DNA of 64,000 bases from Sphingomonas hankookensis (GTDB taxonomy: Bacteria; Pseudomonadota; Alphaproteobacteria; Sphingomonadales; Sphingomonadaceae): the NCBI RefSeq assembly GCF_001619955.1, contig NZ_LQQO01000001.1, positions 372,001 through 436,000 on the forward strand, read 5' to 3'. This document shows positions 36,905-45,684 of the stretch, piece after piece; position 1 is the stretch's first letter; the number at the start of each line of letters is the position of its first letter. The position numbers were made by a program, and so were the translations under genes. The notes below the pieces were generated by a model. The model had not been told where the DNA came from. It did no database searches and worked only from the letters and a program-made list of their open reading frames with translations.

Positions 36905-38058
36905 GCGACATCCTGTTCCTCGCCCACCGCGTTCCCTATCCCCCCGATCGTGGCGACAAGGTGCGCAGCCATCATGTGCTGCGGCATTTCAGCGGGTTGG
37001 GGCGGGTGCATCTGGCGACCTTTGCCGACGATCCGCGCGACATGGGGCATGAGGCGGCGCTGGGGCAGTGGTGTGCGAGCGTGCGGGTGTTGCGGCGGAC
37101 GAAGGGCAATGCGCTTGCAGCGATTGAGGCGCTGGCGGGCGGGCGGACCGTGTCGGAGGCGGCGTTCGACAGCGCGGCGATGCGGGGCGCGGTGGCGGAG
37201 TTGCTGGCCGAGCGGCGCTATGATGCCGTCTATGTCTATTCGGGGCAGATGGCGCAGTATGTGCCGGCGGACGTGCCGTTCGTGATGGATTTCGTCGACA
37301 TGGATTCGGCCAAGTTCGCGGCTTATGCCGATGATGCGCATGGGCCGATGCGCTGGATGATGCGGCGCGAGGCAAGCAAGCTGGCGGCGTTCGAACGTGA
37401 CGTGGCGGGGCGGGCGCGGGCGTCGCTGCTGGTGAGCGAGGCGGAGGCCGATCTGTTCCGGCGGATGTCGGGCGCGGAGCGCGTGGTCGCGATCGAGAAT
37501 GGGATCGACACCGGCTTTTTCGATCCGGCGGGCGTCGTGCCGGTCGAACAGGCGGGGCCGCTGATCGTCTTTACCGGGCAGATGGACTACCGGCCCAATA
37601 TCGATGCGGTTCGCTGGTTCGCGGGCGAGGTGCTGCCATTGGTGCCGGAGGCGCGCTTTGCGATTGTCGGGCGCAGTCCGACCGCGGCGGTACGGGCGCT
37701 AGAGAGCGAGCGGGTGGTCGTGACCGGCGAGGTCGCGGACGTGCGCGAGTGGATTGCCGCTGCCGCCGTGGTCGTCGCGCCGCTGTTGCTGGCGCGGGGT
37801 ATCCAGAACAAGGTGCTGGAGGCGATGGCGATGGCGCGGCCGGTGGTGGCATCGACCGCCGCCGCCGAAGGGATCGACCATCGGGGGACGATCCGGGTCG
37901 CGAGCGATGCGGCCGGGTTTGTACGGGAAATTCGGGAGCTGCTGTCCGACCCCGTCGCAGCCGATGCGGTAGGGCGAGCGGCGCGGGCGCGGACGATCGA
38001 GCGCTATGGCTGGGACGCGCGATTGGCACCGCTGGCCGAATTGCTGGGGCTGGCATGA
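36901..38058 (+). CDS. PEP-CTERM/XrtA-system glycosyltransferase (GT4 type)
   Basis: A 385-residue GT-B glycosyltransferase of the family found in XrtA loci (TIGR03087 type). The N-terminal acceptor domain begins with LFLAHRVPYPPDRGDKVRSH, and the C-terminal donor domain has FTGQMDYRPNIDAVRWF and ARGIQNKVLEAMAMARPVVA. It adds a sugar to the growing repeat unit. It starts with GTG 36901 overlapping the FemAB stop, and the stop overlaps the exosortase ATG. No initiating sugar-phosphate transferase is found nearby. Confidence 0.92.
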   Translation: MSDILFLAHRVPYPPDRGDKVRSHHVLRHFSGLGRVHLATFADDPRDMGHEAALGQWCASVRVLRRTKGNALAAIEALAGGRTVSEAAFDSAAMRGAVAELLAERRYDAVYVYSGQMAQYVPADVPFVMDFVDMDSAKFAAYADDAHGPMRWMMRREASKLAAFERDVAGRARASLLVSEAEADLFRRMSGAERVVAIENGIDTGFFDPAGVVPVEQAGPLIVFTGQMDYRPNIDAVRWFAGEVLPLVPEARFAIVGRSPTAAVRALESERVVVTGEVADVREWIAAAAVVVAPLLLARGIQNKVLEAMAMARPVVASTAAAEGIDHRGTIRVASDAAGFVREIRELLSDPVAADAVGRAARARTIERYGWDARLAPLAELLGLA

Positions 38059-39575
38059 ACAGCGTTGCGCTCGACCAGCCGCTGGCGGCGACGGACCCGG
38101 CGTGGTGGCGGGCGTTGCTGGCGCTCAGCGGCATCTGGGCGGCGTTGCTGGCGATCTTTCACCGCGACGCGGCCGATATGGCGGATATCTGGTGGAATTC
38201 GACCACCTATGGCCATTGCCTGTTCGTCGCTCCGATCATCGGCTGGCTGGTGTGGCAGCGGCGGCGCGAGCTCGCGCAACTGACCCCGCAGGCTTGGTGG
38301 CCCGGGCTGACGATCGTTGCGGGCGGCGGGGCGCTCTGGCTGGTCGGGGAAGCGGCGGCGGTGGCGCTGTTCCGGCATGTCGGGCTGGTCGCGATGTTGC
38401 AGGGGGCGGTGGTCGCGTTGCTCGGCGCCCGCGTCGCGCGCGGGATCGCCTTCCCGCTGGCCTATATGGTCTTCCTCGTGCCGTTCGGCGATTTCCTAGA
38501 GCCGTGGCTGCAAGCGGCGACGGTATCGCTGACGATGCCGCTGCTGCATTTGCTCGGTGTGCCGGCGGCGGTCGACGGGGTGCTCATCACCATCCCCAAC
38601 GGCTATTTCGAAGTGGCGGAGGCTTGTTCAGGGTCGAAGTTCGTCATCGCCATGGTCGCTTATGGCACGCTGGTCGCCAATGTGTGTTACGTCGCATGGC
38701 GGCGACGGATCGCGTTCACGGCGTTGGCGCTGATCGTGCCGGTGCTGGCCAACGGGGTGCGCGCGGCGGGAACGATCTATGCCGCGCATCTGACGTCGGT
38801 CGAGGCGGCGACCGGGTTCGACCATATCGTCTATGGCTGGGTGTTCTTCGCGCTGACCATGGCGGGGGTGCTGGCGCTCGGCTGGCGCTGGTTCGACCGC
38901 GACCCCGATGCGCCGTGGTTCGACGTGGCGAGCGTGGCTGCGATGCCGATGCGCGCGGCGGACCGGTCGCTGGCGGCAGCGGCGGTGCTGGCGGTCGCGG
39001 TCGGCTTTGCGGCATGGGGCTGGATCGTCGACCGGCGGGCGCAGGCGTTGCCGGCGCGGATCGAGTTACCGCAGGTGCCCGGATGGCAGCGGGTGGCGGT
39101 CGATGGCGAACCCTGGGTTCCGAATTATCCGGGCGCTGACCATTTCCTGATCGGGCGCTATGGCGATGCGAGGGGCCGCAGCGTCGACATGGTCGTTGCG
39201 CTCTATGGCTCGCAGGGCGAAGGACATGAATTGGTAGGGTTCGGAACAGGCGCGATCCGCGAGAATGACCGCTGGGTGCGGATCGCCGACACCGCGCCGA
39301 TCGCCGGCAGCGCGTCGCTGCGCATGGCCGCGCCCGGCCCGGTCGAGCGCGAGGTCGCGACCTGGTATCGCATCGGATCGATCACGACCGGCAGCGCTGA
39401 CCGGGTGAAGTGGGAGACGCTGAAGGCGAAGCTGCTCGGCGGCCCGCAACGCGGCGTCGCCGTGCTGCTATCGGCGCGCAAGGATGGGCACGACCCGCGA
39501 CAGGCGATCGCCGATTTCCTAAAGGCGGCGGGGCCGGTCGACGCGATCGCCGACCGCGCAGCGGGAATGCGCTGA
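38055..39575 (+). CDS. xrtA: Exosortase A fused to EpsI domain
   Basis: A 506-residue protein. Residues about 20-300 form a multi-spanning exosortase with the proposed catalytic triad in order: Cys191 in EACSGSKF, Arg236 in NGVRAAGT and His257 in FDHIVYGW. Residues about 320-500 form a periplasmic EpsI-type domain (VPGWQRVAVDGEPWVPNYPGAD). Exosortase A cleaves PEP-CTERM tails after export and probably transfers the protein to the envelope or polymer. It starts at ATG 38055 overlapping the glycosyltransferase stop. The likely substrate in this window is the protein at 62297-63205. Confidence 0.95.
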   Translation: MNSVALDQPLAATDPAWWRALLALSGIWAALLAIFHRDAADMADIWWNSTTYGHCLFVAPIIGWLVWQRRRELAQLTPQAWWPGLTIVAGGGALWLVGEAAAVALFRHVGLVAMLQGAVVALLGARVARGIAFPLAYMVFLVPFGDFLEPWLQAATVSLTMPLLHLLGVPAAVDGVLITIPNGYFEVAEACSGSKFVIAMVAYGTLVANVCYVAWRRRIAFTALALIVPVLANGVRAAGTIYAAHLTSVEAATGFDHIVYGWVFFALTMAGVLALGWRWFDRDPDAPWFDVASVAAMPMRAADRSLAAAAVLAVAVGFAAWGWIVDRRAQALPARIELPQVPGWQRVAVDGEPWVPNYPGADHFLIGRYGDARGRSVDMVVALYGSQGEGHELVGFGTGAIRENDRWVRIADTAPIAGSASLRMAAPGPVEREVATWYRIGSITTGSADRVKWETLKAKLLGGPQRGVAVLLSARKDGHDPRQAIADFLKAAGPVDAIADRAAGMR

Positions 39576-39576
39576 G

Positions 39577-41463
39577 ATGTGCGGAATCGCCGGCCTGTAT
39601 CATAGCGTGCAGCCAAAGCCGGTCGATCCGGCACGGATCGCAGCGATGACCGATGTTCAGGCGCATCGCGGCCCCGACGGGTCGGGCGTATGGACCGCGC
39701 CGGGCGTGGGGCTGGGCCATCGGCGGCTGTCGATCATCGACGTCGCAGGCAGTCCGCAGCCGATGGCGCTGCCGGGCGAACAGGTCGTCATCACCTTCAA
39801 CGGCGAAATCTATAACTTCGCCGAGCTGCGGGCCGAGTTGCAGGGCAAGGGCGCGGTGTTCCGCACCCAGGGCGATACGGAAGTGTTGCTGCATGCCTGG
39901 GCGGCATGGGGGCCGGACATGCTGGCGCGGCTGAACGGGATGTTCGCCTTTGCCATCCATGATGCGGGGCGGCAGGCGCTGTTCATCGCGCGCGACCGGA
40001 TGGGGGTGAAGCCGTTCCACTATGTCGAGCTGGGCGACGGCGCGGTGGCGTTCGCGTCGGAGTTGAAAGGGCTGCTCGCCCATCCGCTGGTGCGGCGGAC
40101 GCCCGATGCGGCGGCGATCGAGGATTATATGGCGCTCGGCTATGTGCCCGACGACGCCTGTATCGTGGCCGGTGTGAAGAAGCTGCCCGCGGGGCATTTC
40201 CTCCTGATCGAGCGCGGGCGGCGCGTGCCGCAGCCGGTCCGGTGGTGGGACGTCGACTTTTCGAAGCGGGCCAAGGGCAGCGCGCGCGACCTCGAGGCGG
40301 AACTGGTCGAGCGGATGCGCGAGGGCGTGCGGTCGCGGATGGTCGCCGATGTGCCGCTCGGCGCGTTCCTGTCGGGCGGGGTCGATTCGTCGGCGGTCGT
40401 GGCGCTGATGGCGGAGGCGAGCCGGTCGCCGGTGCAGACCTGCACCATCGGGTTCGAGGAAGCGGGCCATGACGAGCGCGGGCCGGCGGGGCTGGTCGCG
40501 GGGCGATTTGCGACCGACCATGCGGTGCGGACGGTGCGGTCGGACGATTTCGGCGTGATCGACACGCTGGTCGCGGCGTTCGACGAGCCTTTTGCCGATG
40601 CGTCGGCGCTGGCGACCTATCAGGTATGCGCGCTGGCACGCGAGCGGGTGACGGTCGCGCTGTCGGGTGATGGCGCGGACGAGGCGCTGGCCGGGTACCG
40701 CCGGTACAAGTTCCATGCGGCGGAGGAGCGGGTGCGTGCGCTGCTGCCGCCGGGGTTGCGGGAACCGGTGTTCGGGGCGCTGGGCGATGTCTATCCCAAG
40801 GCCGACTGGGCACCGCGCCCGTTCCGCGCCAAGACGACGTTGCTGGCGCTCGCGCAGGATGGTGACGAGGCCTATGCGCAGGCGGTGGGGGTGACGACGC
40901 CGGCGGTGCGGCACGGGCTGTACGGGCAGGCGATGGCGCGGCAGCTGGGCGGCTATCGCGGGGAAGAGCGCTATGTCGCGGCGATGCGGCAGGCGCCGGG
41001 GCGCGATGCACTCGACCGGGCGCAATATGCTGATTTCCGTCACTGGCTACCGGGTGACATCCTGACCAAGGTCGACCGGACCAGCATGGCGGTGGCACTG
41101 GAGGCGCGCGAGCCGCTGCTCGACCATCGGCTGATCGAGTTCTGCGCGACATTGCCGGCAAAGCTGCGGTTGCGCGGGGGCGAGGGCAAGTGGCTGATGA
41201 AGAAGGCGCTGGAGCCGTGGCTGCCGCGCGAAATCCTGTATCGGCCCAAAATGGGGTTCGTGACCCCGGTCAGCGCGTGGTTCCGGGGGGCGTTGGCGGA
41301 TGAGGCGGCGGGGCTCGCGCGGTCGCCGGTGTTGGCGACGTGGTTCGAGCCCCATGCGATCGAGCGACTGGCGGCGGAGCATCGGTCGGGTCGAGCGGAG
41401 CATGGCCGGACGCTGTGGCAGCTGGTGATGCTGGAGCGTAGTGCGCGACGGTTGTTCGGGTAG
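39577..41463 (+). CDS. XrtA-system amidotransferase (asparagine synthetase type)
   Basis: A 628-residue two-domain enzyme. The N-terminal class II glutaminase domain has Cys2 as nucleophile (MCGIAGLYHS, and HRGPDGSG). The C-terminal synthetase domain has the PP-loop FLSGGVDSSAVVALM and LSGDGADEALAGYRRYKF. It should form an amide on a carboxylate after adenylation, using ammonia from glutamine. It follows the exosortase after 1 base and is the last gene of the operon; a two-armed palindrome lies 7 bases after the stop. Confidence 0.92.
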   Translation: MCGIAGLYHSVQPKPVDPARIAAMTDVQAHRGPDGSGVWTAPGVGLGHRRLSIIDVAGSPQPMALPGEQVVITFNGEIYNFAELRAELQGKGAVFRTQGDTEVLLHAWAAWGPDMLARLNGMFAFAIHDAGRQALFIARDRMGVKPFHYVELGDGAVAFASELKGLLAHPLVRRTPDAAAIEDYMALGYVPDDACIVAGVKKLPAGHFLLIERGRRVPQPVRWWDVDFSKRAKGSARDLEAELVERMREGVRSRMVADVPLGAFLSGGVDSSAVVALMAEASRSPVQTCTIGFEEAGHDERGPAGLVAGRFATDHAVRTVRSDDFGVIDTLVAAFDEPFADASALATYQVCALARERVTVALSGDGADEALAGYRRYKFHAAEERVRALLPPGLREPVFGALGDVYPKADWAPRPFRAKTTLLALAQDGDEAYAQAVGVTTPAVRHGLYGQAMARQLGGYRGEERYVAAMRQAPGRDALDRAQYADFRHWLPGDILTKVDRTSMAVALEAREPLLDHRLIEFCATLPAKLRLRGGEGKWLMKKALEPWLPREILYRPKMGFVTPVSAWFRGALADEAAGLARSPVLATWFEPHAIERLAAEHRSGRAEHGRTLWQLVMLERSARRLFG

Positions 41464-41469
41464 TCTCGT

Positions 41470-41558
41470 TACCGTCACCCCGGGCTTGACCCGGGGCCCG
41501 CTTTTTACCGAGCGTGCAAGGAGAAGCGGGACCCCGGATCAAGTCCGGGGTGACGGTA
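41470..41558. repeat. Palindromic repeat, two-arm copy (family A)
   Basis: Inverted arms begin TACCGTCACCCCGGG and end with its near complement, around a short centre. The 3' arm (about 34 bases) is identical to that of the copy at 12129-12211, about 29 kb away. It sits between the convergent stops of the amidotransferase and an esterase and may terminate both transcripts. Confidence 0.88.
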
Positions 41559-41566
41559 GCGTGGTA

Positions 41567-42538
41567 TTAAACGTGCTGGCCGATCCAGCGGCGGAACAGG
41601 TCGGTCCAGACGCGTTGCGGGCTGTCGACCGGCGCATGCAGCGCCCCCCAGCCATGGCCGCCCCGTTCGAACAAATGCGCCTCGACCGGGACCTTGGCCC
41701 GGCGGCAGGCGGCGAGCATTTCGAGCGACTGGTCGAGCGGGACGACGGGGTCGTCGACCGAATGGGCGAGGAAGACCGGCGGGGTCTGTGCGGTGACCCG
41801 TGCCGGGATGTTGTAATGGCGATAGACCGCCATCGGGCCTTCGGGTCGACCGGAGCCGCGACGGTCCATCGCCGCGATATTGGTGACCGGATAGACGAGG
41901 CCGCTGAACGCCGGGCGCGCCGACTGCCGGTCGGCGGCGTCGATGGGGGGATAGACCACGTCGTCATGGGCGATGGTGAGCGATCCGGCGAGATGCCCGC
42001 CCGCCGAAAAGCCGCAGATGCCGAGCTTCGCCGGATCGATGCCGTAGCGCGCGGCATTCGCGCGGATCAGGCGCATGGCCCGCTGCGCATCCTGCAGCGG
42101 CACGTCCTGCGCATCATCCCAGCCTTCGCCCGGCAGGCGATAGGCGAGCGCGAAGACGGTAATGCCGGCGGGGTTCAGTGCCTTGGCGACGTCGATCCCT
42201 TCATTCTCGATCGAGACGAAGCCATAGCCGCCGCCGGGGATGGAGAGGACGGCGGTGCCGTTGGGGCGGGCCGGGCGGAACACGCCGACAACCGGATCGG
42301 CCACGCCGCGCAGCCATAGCTCGCGCATCTCGGGCCGTCCGTTCATCGACGGGGCATAGGTCGGCAGGGTCGTGCGGGCACCGGGCGCGCGGGCGGGCCA
42401 CAGGCGGAAATGTTCGCGTGGGGGCCAGGGGGTGAGGCGTTCACCGCCCGGCGTGAGACGTGCGGCGGGCTGGGCCGCTGCCTTTGCCGCCACCGGTAGT
42501 GCGATGGTTGCACCCAAGATGGTCCGCCGGTCGATCAT
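41567..42538 (-). CDS. Exported alpha/beta hydrolase (esterase/acetylxylan-esterase-like)
   Basis: A 323-residue protein. The N-terminus MIDRRTILGATIALPVAAKAAAQ carries a twin-arginine-type signal, so it is probably folded before export. The hydrolase core has the oxyanion segment SIPGGGYGF, the nucleophile elbow GFSAGGHLAG, and the acid/histidine end HSVDDPVVPL...RGGHGWG. This is the plan of BD-FAE/acetyl-esterase enzymes acting on plant-type or acylated sugars. ATG 42538 is chosen, with GGAG upstream. It is convergent with the XrtA operon and may or may not act on its polymer. Confidence 0.85.
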   Translation of the reverse strand: MIDRRTILGATIALPVAAKAAAQPAARLTPGGERLTPWPPREHFRLWPARAPGARTTLPTYAPSMNGRPEMRELWLRGVADPVVGVFRPARPNGTAVLSIPGGGYGFVSIENEGIDVAKALNPAGITVFALAYRLPGEGWDDAQDVPLQDAQRAMRLIRANAARYGIDPAKLGICGFSAGGHLAGSLTIAHDDVVYPPIDAADRQSARPAFSGLVYPVTNIAAMDRRGSGRPEGPMAVYRHYNIPARVTAQTPPVFLAHSVDDPVVPLDQSLEMLAACRRAKVPVEAHLFERGGHGWGALHAPVDSPQRVWTDLFRRWIGQHV

Positions 42539-42685
42539 CCGCTCCACTCCCTGTTCGTTGCCGTCAGCCTAACCGCACCATCGACACAGGAAAAGCCGCG
42601 CGCCCGCCAAAGCGCTCGACAATCGGCGGCGGGGCGATAGACCTTGGGTGGTCGGCGGGGGCCGGCATGAACAGGGGGAAGTTGC

Positions 42686-45493
42686 GTGACGCGTTTCGTG
42701 GTGGTGAAGGCGGTCGCTCTGGCGGCGGCGGGGTTGCCGGCGCTTGCCTGGGCCAGTGAAACGCCGCTGTATCAATCGGCACCCGCCTGGGTCAGCGCGG
42801 CGCCGGCCTTGCCCGCGGGGCCGGTGGATGAACTGCCGCCGCTGGTGCTGCTCGATTTCCAGAAGCGGATCGAGGGCGACAAGCTGACCTCCTATGTCCA
42901 TCAGCGCACCCGGATCGCGAGTGCCGAGATGCTGTCGCAGGCGGCGACGCTGACGCTGCCCTGGGCGCCGGACAAGGGCGACCTGATCGTTCATGGGCTG
43001 ACGATCCTGCGTGACGGCCAGACGATCGACCTGCTGGCGAAGGGGCAGAGATTCACCGTGTTGCGGCGCGAACAGGCGCTCGAGCAGCGCGAGCTGACCG
43101 GCATCCTGACTGCGACGCTGGCGGTCGAGGGGCTGGAGGTCGGCGATCTGCTCGACCTGCGCTTCTCGGTCACCGGTCGCGATCCGGCGCTGGGGGGCCG
43201 GGTACAGGACGTCGTGCCGCTGCCCGCGCTGCCGCTGCGCATCGGGGCCGGGCGGGTGCGCTATCTGTGGTCGAACGACAGCGCGCCGAAATACAAGCTG
43301 CTGGCCGATGGCGTGACGGCGACGCCGGTGCGCAAGGGCGACACGACCGAACTGAGCTTCGCGCTGCCGCTCGCCAAGCCCAAGGACATGCCGGAGGACG
43401 CGCCGGCGCGCTATCGCCATCCGCCGCTGATCGAGGTGGCGAGCTTTGCCGACTGGACCGATGTGTCGCGGACGTTCGCCCCGCTGTACAAGACCGACGG
43501 CCTGATCGCGCCGGGTAGCGCGCTGGCGAACGAGGTCGCGGCGATCGAGAAGGCGGAGGCGACGCCGCTCGGCCGGGCGCAGCGCGCGCTGGAGCTGGTG
43601 CAGGGCAAGATCCGCTATCTCGCGGTCGGGATGGATGGTGGCAACTATCTGCCCCAAGCCCCTGCAAAGACGTGGGAAGTCCGCTACGGCGATTGCAAGG
43701 CCAAGACGCTGATGCTGCTGGCGATGCTGCACGCGATGGGGATCGAGGCGGAGCCGGTCGTCGCCAATGTCGGGCTGGGCGATGCGGTGCCCGAGCGGTT
43801 GCCCAGCGCCGCGGCGTTCAACCACGTGTTCGTCCGGGCAACGATCGGTGGCGAGGTGCTGTGGCTCGACGGGACCGGCAGCAATGCGCGGCTGCCGGAC
43901 ATTCGCGATACGCCCGGCGTCGGTTATGTCCTGCCGATCCGCGCCGCAGGTGCCACGCCGATGCGGATCGAGACGCATCCCAATGCCCGCCCGATCGCCA
44001 GCGTGACGATCGACGCCGACGAAAGCGGCGCGGTCGACCTGCCCAGCCCGGTCGAGGTGACGATGGTGACGCATGGCCAGATGGCGGCCCAGCTGCGGGC
44101 GGCCAAGAGTCAGGTCGGGCCGAAGGAACAGCATGAGCTGATCTCGACCATCCTGCAACAGGCGGTCGGAGAGGGGCAGTTTGCCGAGGGTACGATCACC
44201 CCCGATTCGGCGAGTGGCGATGTCGTGGTTCGGGCGAAGGGGGTGGTCAACACCAGCTGGAGCGTCGAGGACCGGCGGCGCAAGCGGTCGCTCGGCGGTG
44301 CGCTGGGCGAGCTCAACTTTACGCCCGACCGTAGCCGCCCCGACTGGAGCAGCATCCCGGTCGCCGCACCGCCGCCTTTCGGCGTGGAACGGCATGTGAA
44401 GGTGAAGCTGCCCGATGGCGGGCGCGGCTTCACGCTGGAAGGGGCGCCCGATGCCGATCAGCGGCTCGCAGGCTATGTGGTGAAGCGGACCACGCGCCTG
44501 TCGGGCGGGACGATGACCATGGACGAGCGCTTCGATGCGGCGGGCACCGAAGTCCCGGCGGCGCGGATCGCCGTCGAGCGCGATGCGGTGGCGACGGCGA
44601 AGGCCAATATCCCGCGCGTCGTCGCGCCGGTCGATACGCCGCGGCGCTGGACGCTGGACGACGCGACGCTGGCGAAGTCGAGCCAGGTGCAGGCGATCCG
44701 CGCAATCTTCGGCAAGGCGATCGCCGCTGATCCCGAGGAAATGAGCGGCTATCAGAGTCGGGCGGCGTTCGAGTCCGGCATCGGTAACTACCGGGCCGCG
44801 CTGGCCGATCTGGACAAGGTGATCGCCAAGGAGCCATCAGTCGACCTGTATCTCCAGCGGTCTTATGCCCAGTTCAACCTGGGCGATCCGACCAAGGCGC
44901 TGGCCGATGCCGAACGGGCGCGCGCGCTGGATCCCGCGGCGAATGGCGCGATCGCGCAGGTGGCGCAGACCCGTGCTGAAACCGGGGATTTGAGGGGTGC
45001 CGTCGCGCTGCTTGACGAACGCATAGCGCTGGGTGGTGAGTCGCGGCCGTTTCTCCGGCAGATGAAGGCGAGCGTGTTGGGTGAGTTCGGTAATCCCCAG
45101 GAGGCGGTTGCCTTTTACGATACGCTGATCGCCGAGAAGCCGGGGTCGCCGACGCTGCTGAACGGGCGCTGCTGGACCAAGGGCACGCGCAACATCATGC
45201 TCGATACCGCGCTGAAGGACTGCACGAAGGCGATCGAGCTGAGCGACGATACGCTGGCCGCGCTCGATAGCCGGGCGTTGGTCTGGTACCGGATGGGCCG
45301 CTACCCGGAAGCGCTCGCCGATCTCGATACCGTGCTAGCGGCCAATCCGGACATGGCGGCCAGCCGCTATGTCCGTGCCGCCGTGCTGAAGGCGATGCAG
45401 CGCGACGGCGAGGCGGCGGGCGAGCTGGCGCTGGCGCGGCGGATGAACCCGACGATCGACCGGCAATATGCGCGGTACGGGTTCAAGATGTAG
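42686..45493 (+). CDS. DUF3857 / transglutaminase-like / TPR protein
   Basis: A 935-residue exported protein with a signal peptide to about residue 23. The DUF3857 domain is about 50-240. A transglutaminase-like domain follows, with the Cys of YGDCKAKTLMLLAMLHAMG (about 337), the His of FNHVFVRA and the Asp of LWLDGTGS forming the expected triad. A C-terminal TPR region is at about 680-920 (YRAALADLDKVIAKEP, YPEALADLDTVLAANP). GTG 42686 has AGGGGGAA upstream. Its function is unknown; the three-domain plan suggests a periplasmic peptide-processing or cross-linking role. Confidence 0.85.
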   Translation: MTRFVVVKAVALAAAGLPALAWASETPLYQSAPAWVSAAPALPAGPVDELPPLVLLDFQKRIEGDKLTSYVHQRTRIASAEMLSQAATLTLPWAPDKGDLIVHGLTILRDGQTIDLLAKGQRFTVLRREQALEQRELTGILTATLAVEGLEVGDLLDLRFSVTGRDPALGGRVQDVVPLPALPLRIGAGRVRYLWSNDSAPKYKLLADGVTATPVRKGDTTELSFALPLAKPKDMPEDAPARYRHPPLIEVASFADWTDVSRTFAPLYKTDGLIAPGSALANEVAAIEKAEATPLGRAQRALELVQGKIRYLAVGMDGGNYLPQAPAKTWEVRYGDCKAKTLMLLAMLHAMGIEAEPVVANVGLGDAVPERLPSAAAFNHVFVRATIGGEVLWLDGTGSNARLPDIRDTPGVGYVLPIRAAGATPMRIETHPNARPIASVTIDADESGAVDLPSPVEVTMVTHGQMAAQLRAAKSQVGPKEQHELISTILQQAVGEGQFAEGTITPDSASGDVVVRAKGVVNTSWSVEDRRRKRSLGGALGELNFTPDRSRPDWSSIPVAAPPPFGVERHVKVKLPDGGRGFTLEGAPDADQRLAGYVVKRTTRLSGGTMTMDERFDAAGTEVPAARIAVERDAVATAKANIPRVVAPVDTPRRWTLDDATLAKSSQVQAIRAIFGKAIAADPEEMSGYQSRAAFESGIGNYRAALADLDKVIAKEPSVDLYLQRSYAQFNLGDPTKALADAERARALDPAANGAIAQVAQTRAETGDLRGAVALLDERIALGGESRPFLRQMKASVLGEFGNPQEAVAFYDTLIAEKPGSPTLLNGRCWTKGTRNIMLDTALKDCTKAIELSDDTLAALDSRALVWYRMGRYPEALADLDTVLAANPDMAASRYVRAAVLKAMQRDGEAAGELALARRMNPTIDRQYARYGFKM

Positions 45494-45523
45494 GGGGCGA
45501 GCGCGTGATCCAGCGATCGCCCT

Positions 45524-45552
45524 CGTCACCCCGGGTCAAGCCCGGGGTGACG
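45524..45552. repeat. 29-base perfect hairpin repeat, second copy
   Basis: Identical over 29 bases to the element at 33640-33668, here 30 bases after the stop of the DUF3857 gene. It probably forms the 3' end of that transcript. Confidence 0.9.
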
Positions 45553-45623
45553 GGTATAGGGCCGACGTCGCGCTCTGCCGCGCTCGTGGAATGACATGCA
45601 TGTCGGTCGCCTTTGCGGCGCGC

Positions 45624-45657
45624 AAACAAAAACGGCGAGGGATTGCTCCCTCGCCGT
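45624..45657 (-). terminator. Rho-independent terminator of the polyamine gene pair
   Basis: Read on the minus strand, an 11-base perfect stem (ACGGCGAGGGA / TCCCTCGCCGT) with a 4-base loop is followed by TTTTGTTTG. It lies 27 bases after the stop of the gene at 45685. Confidence 0.9.
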
Positions 45658-45684
45658 TCTCGATTTCGGCGATTTGCCGACGGA

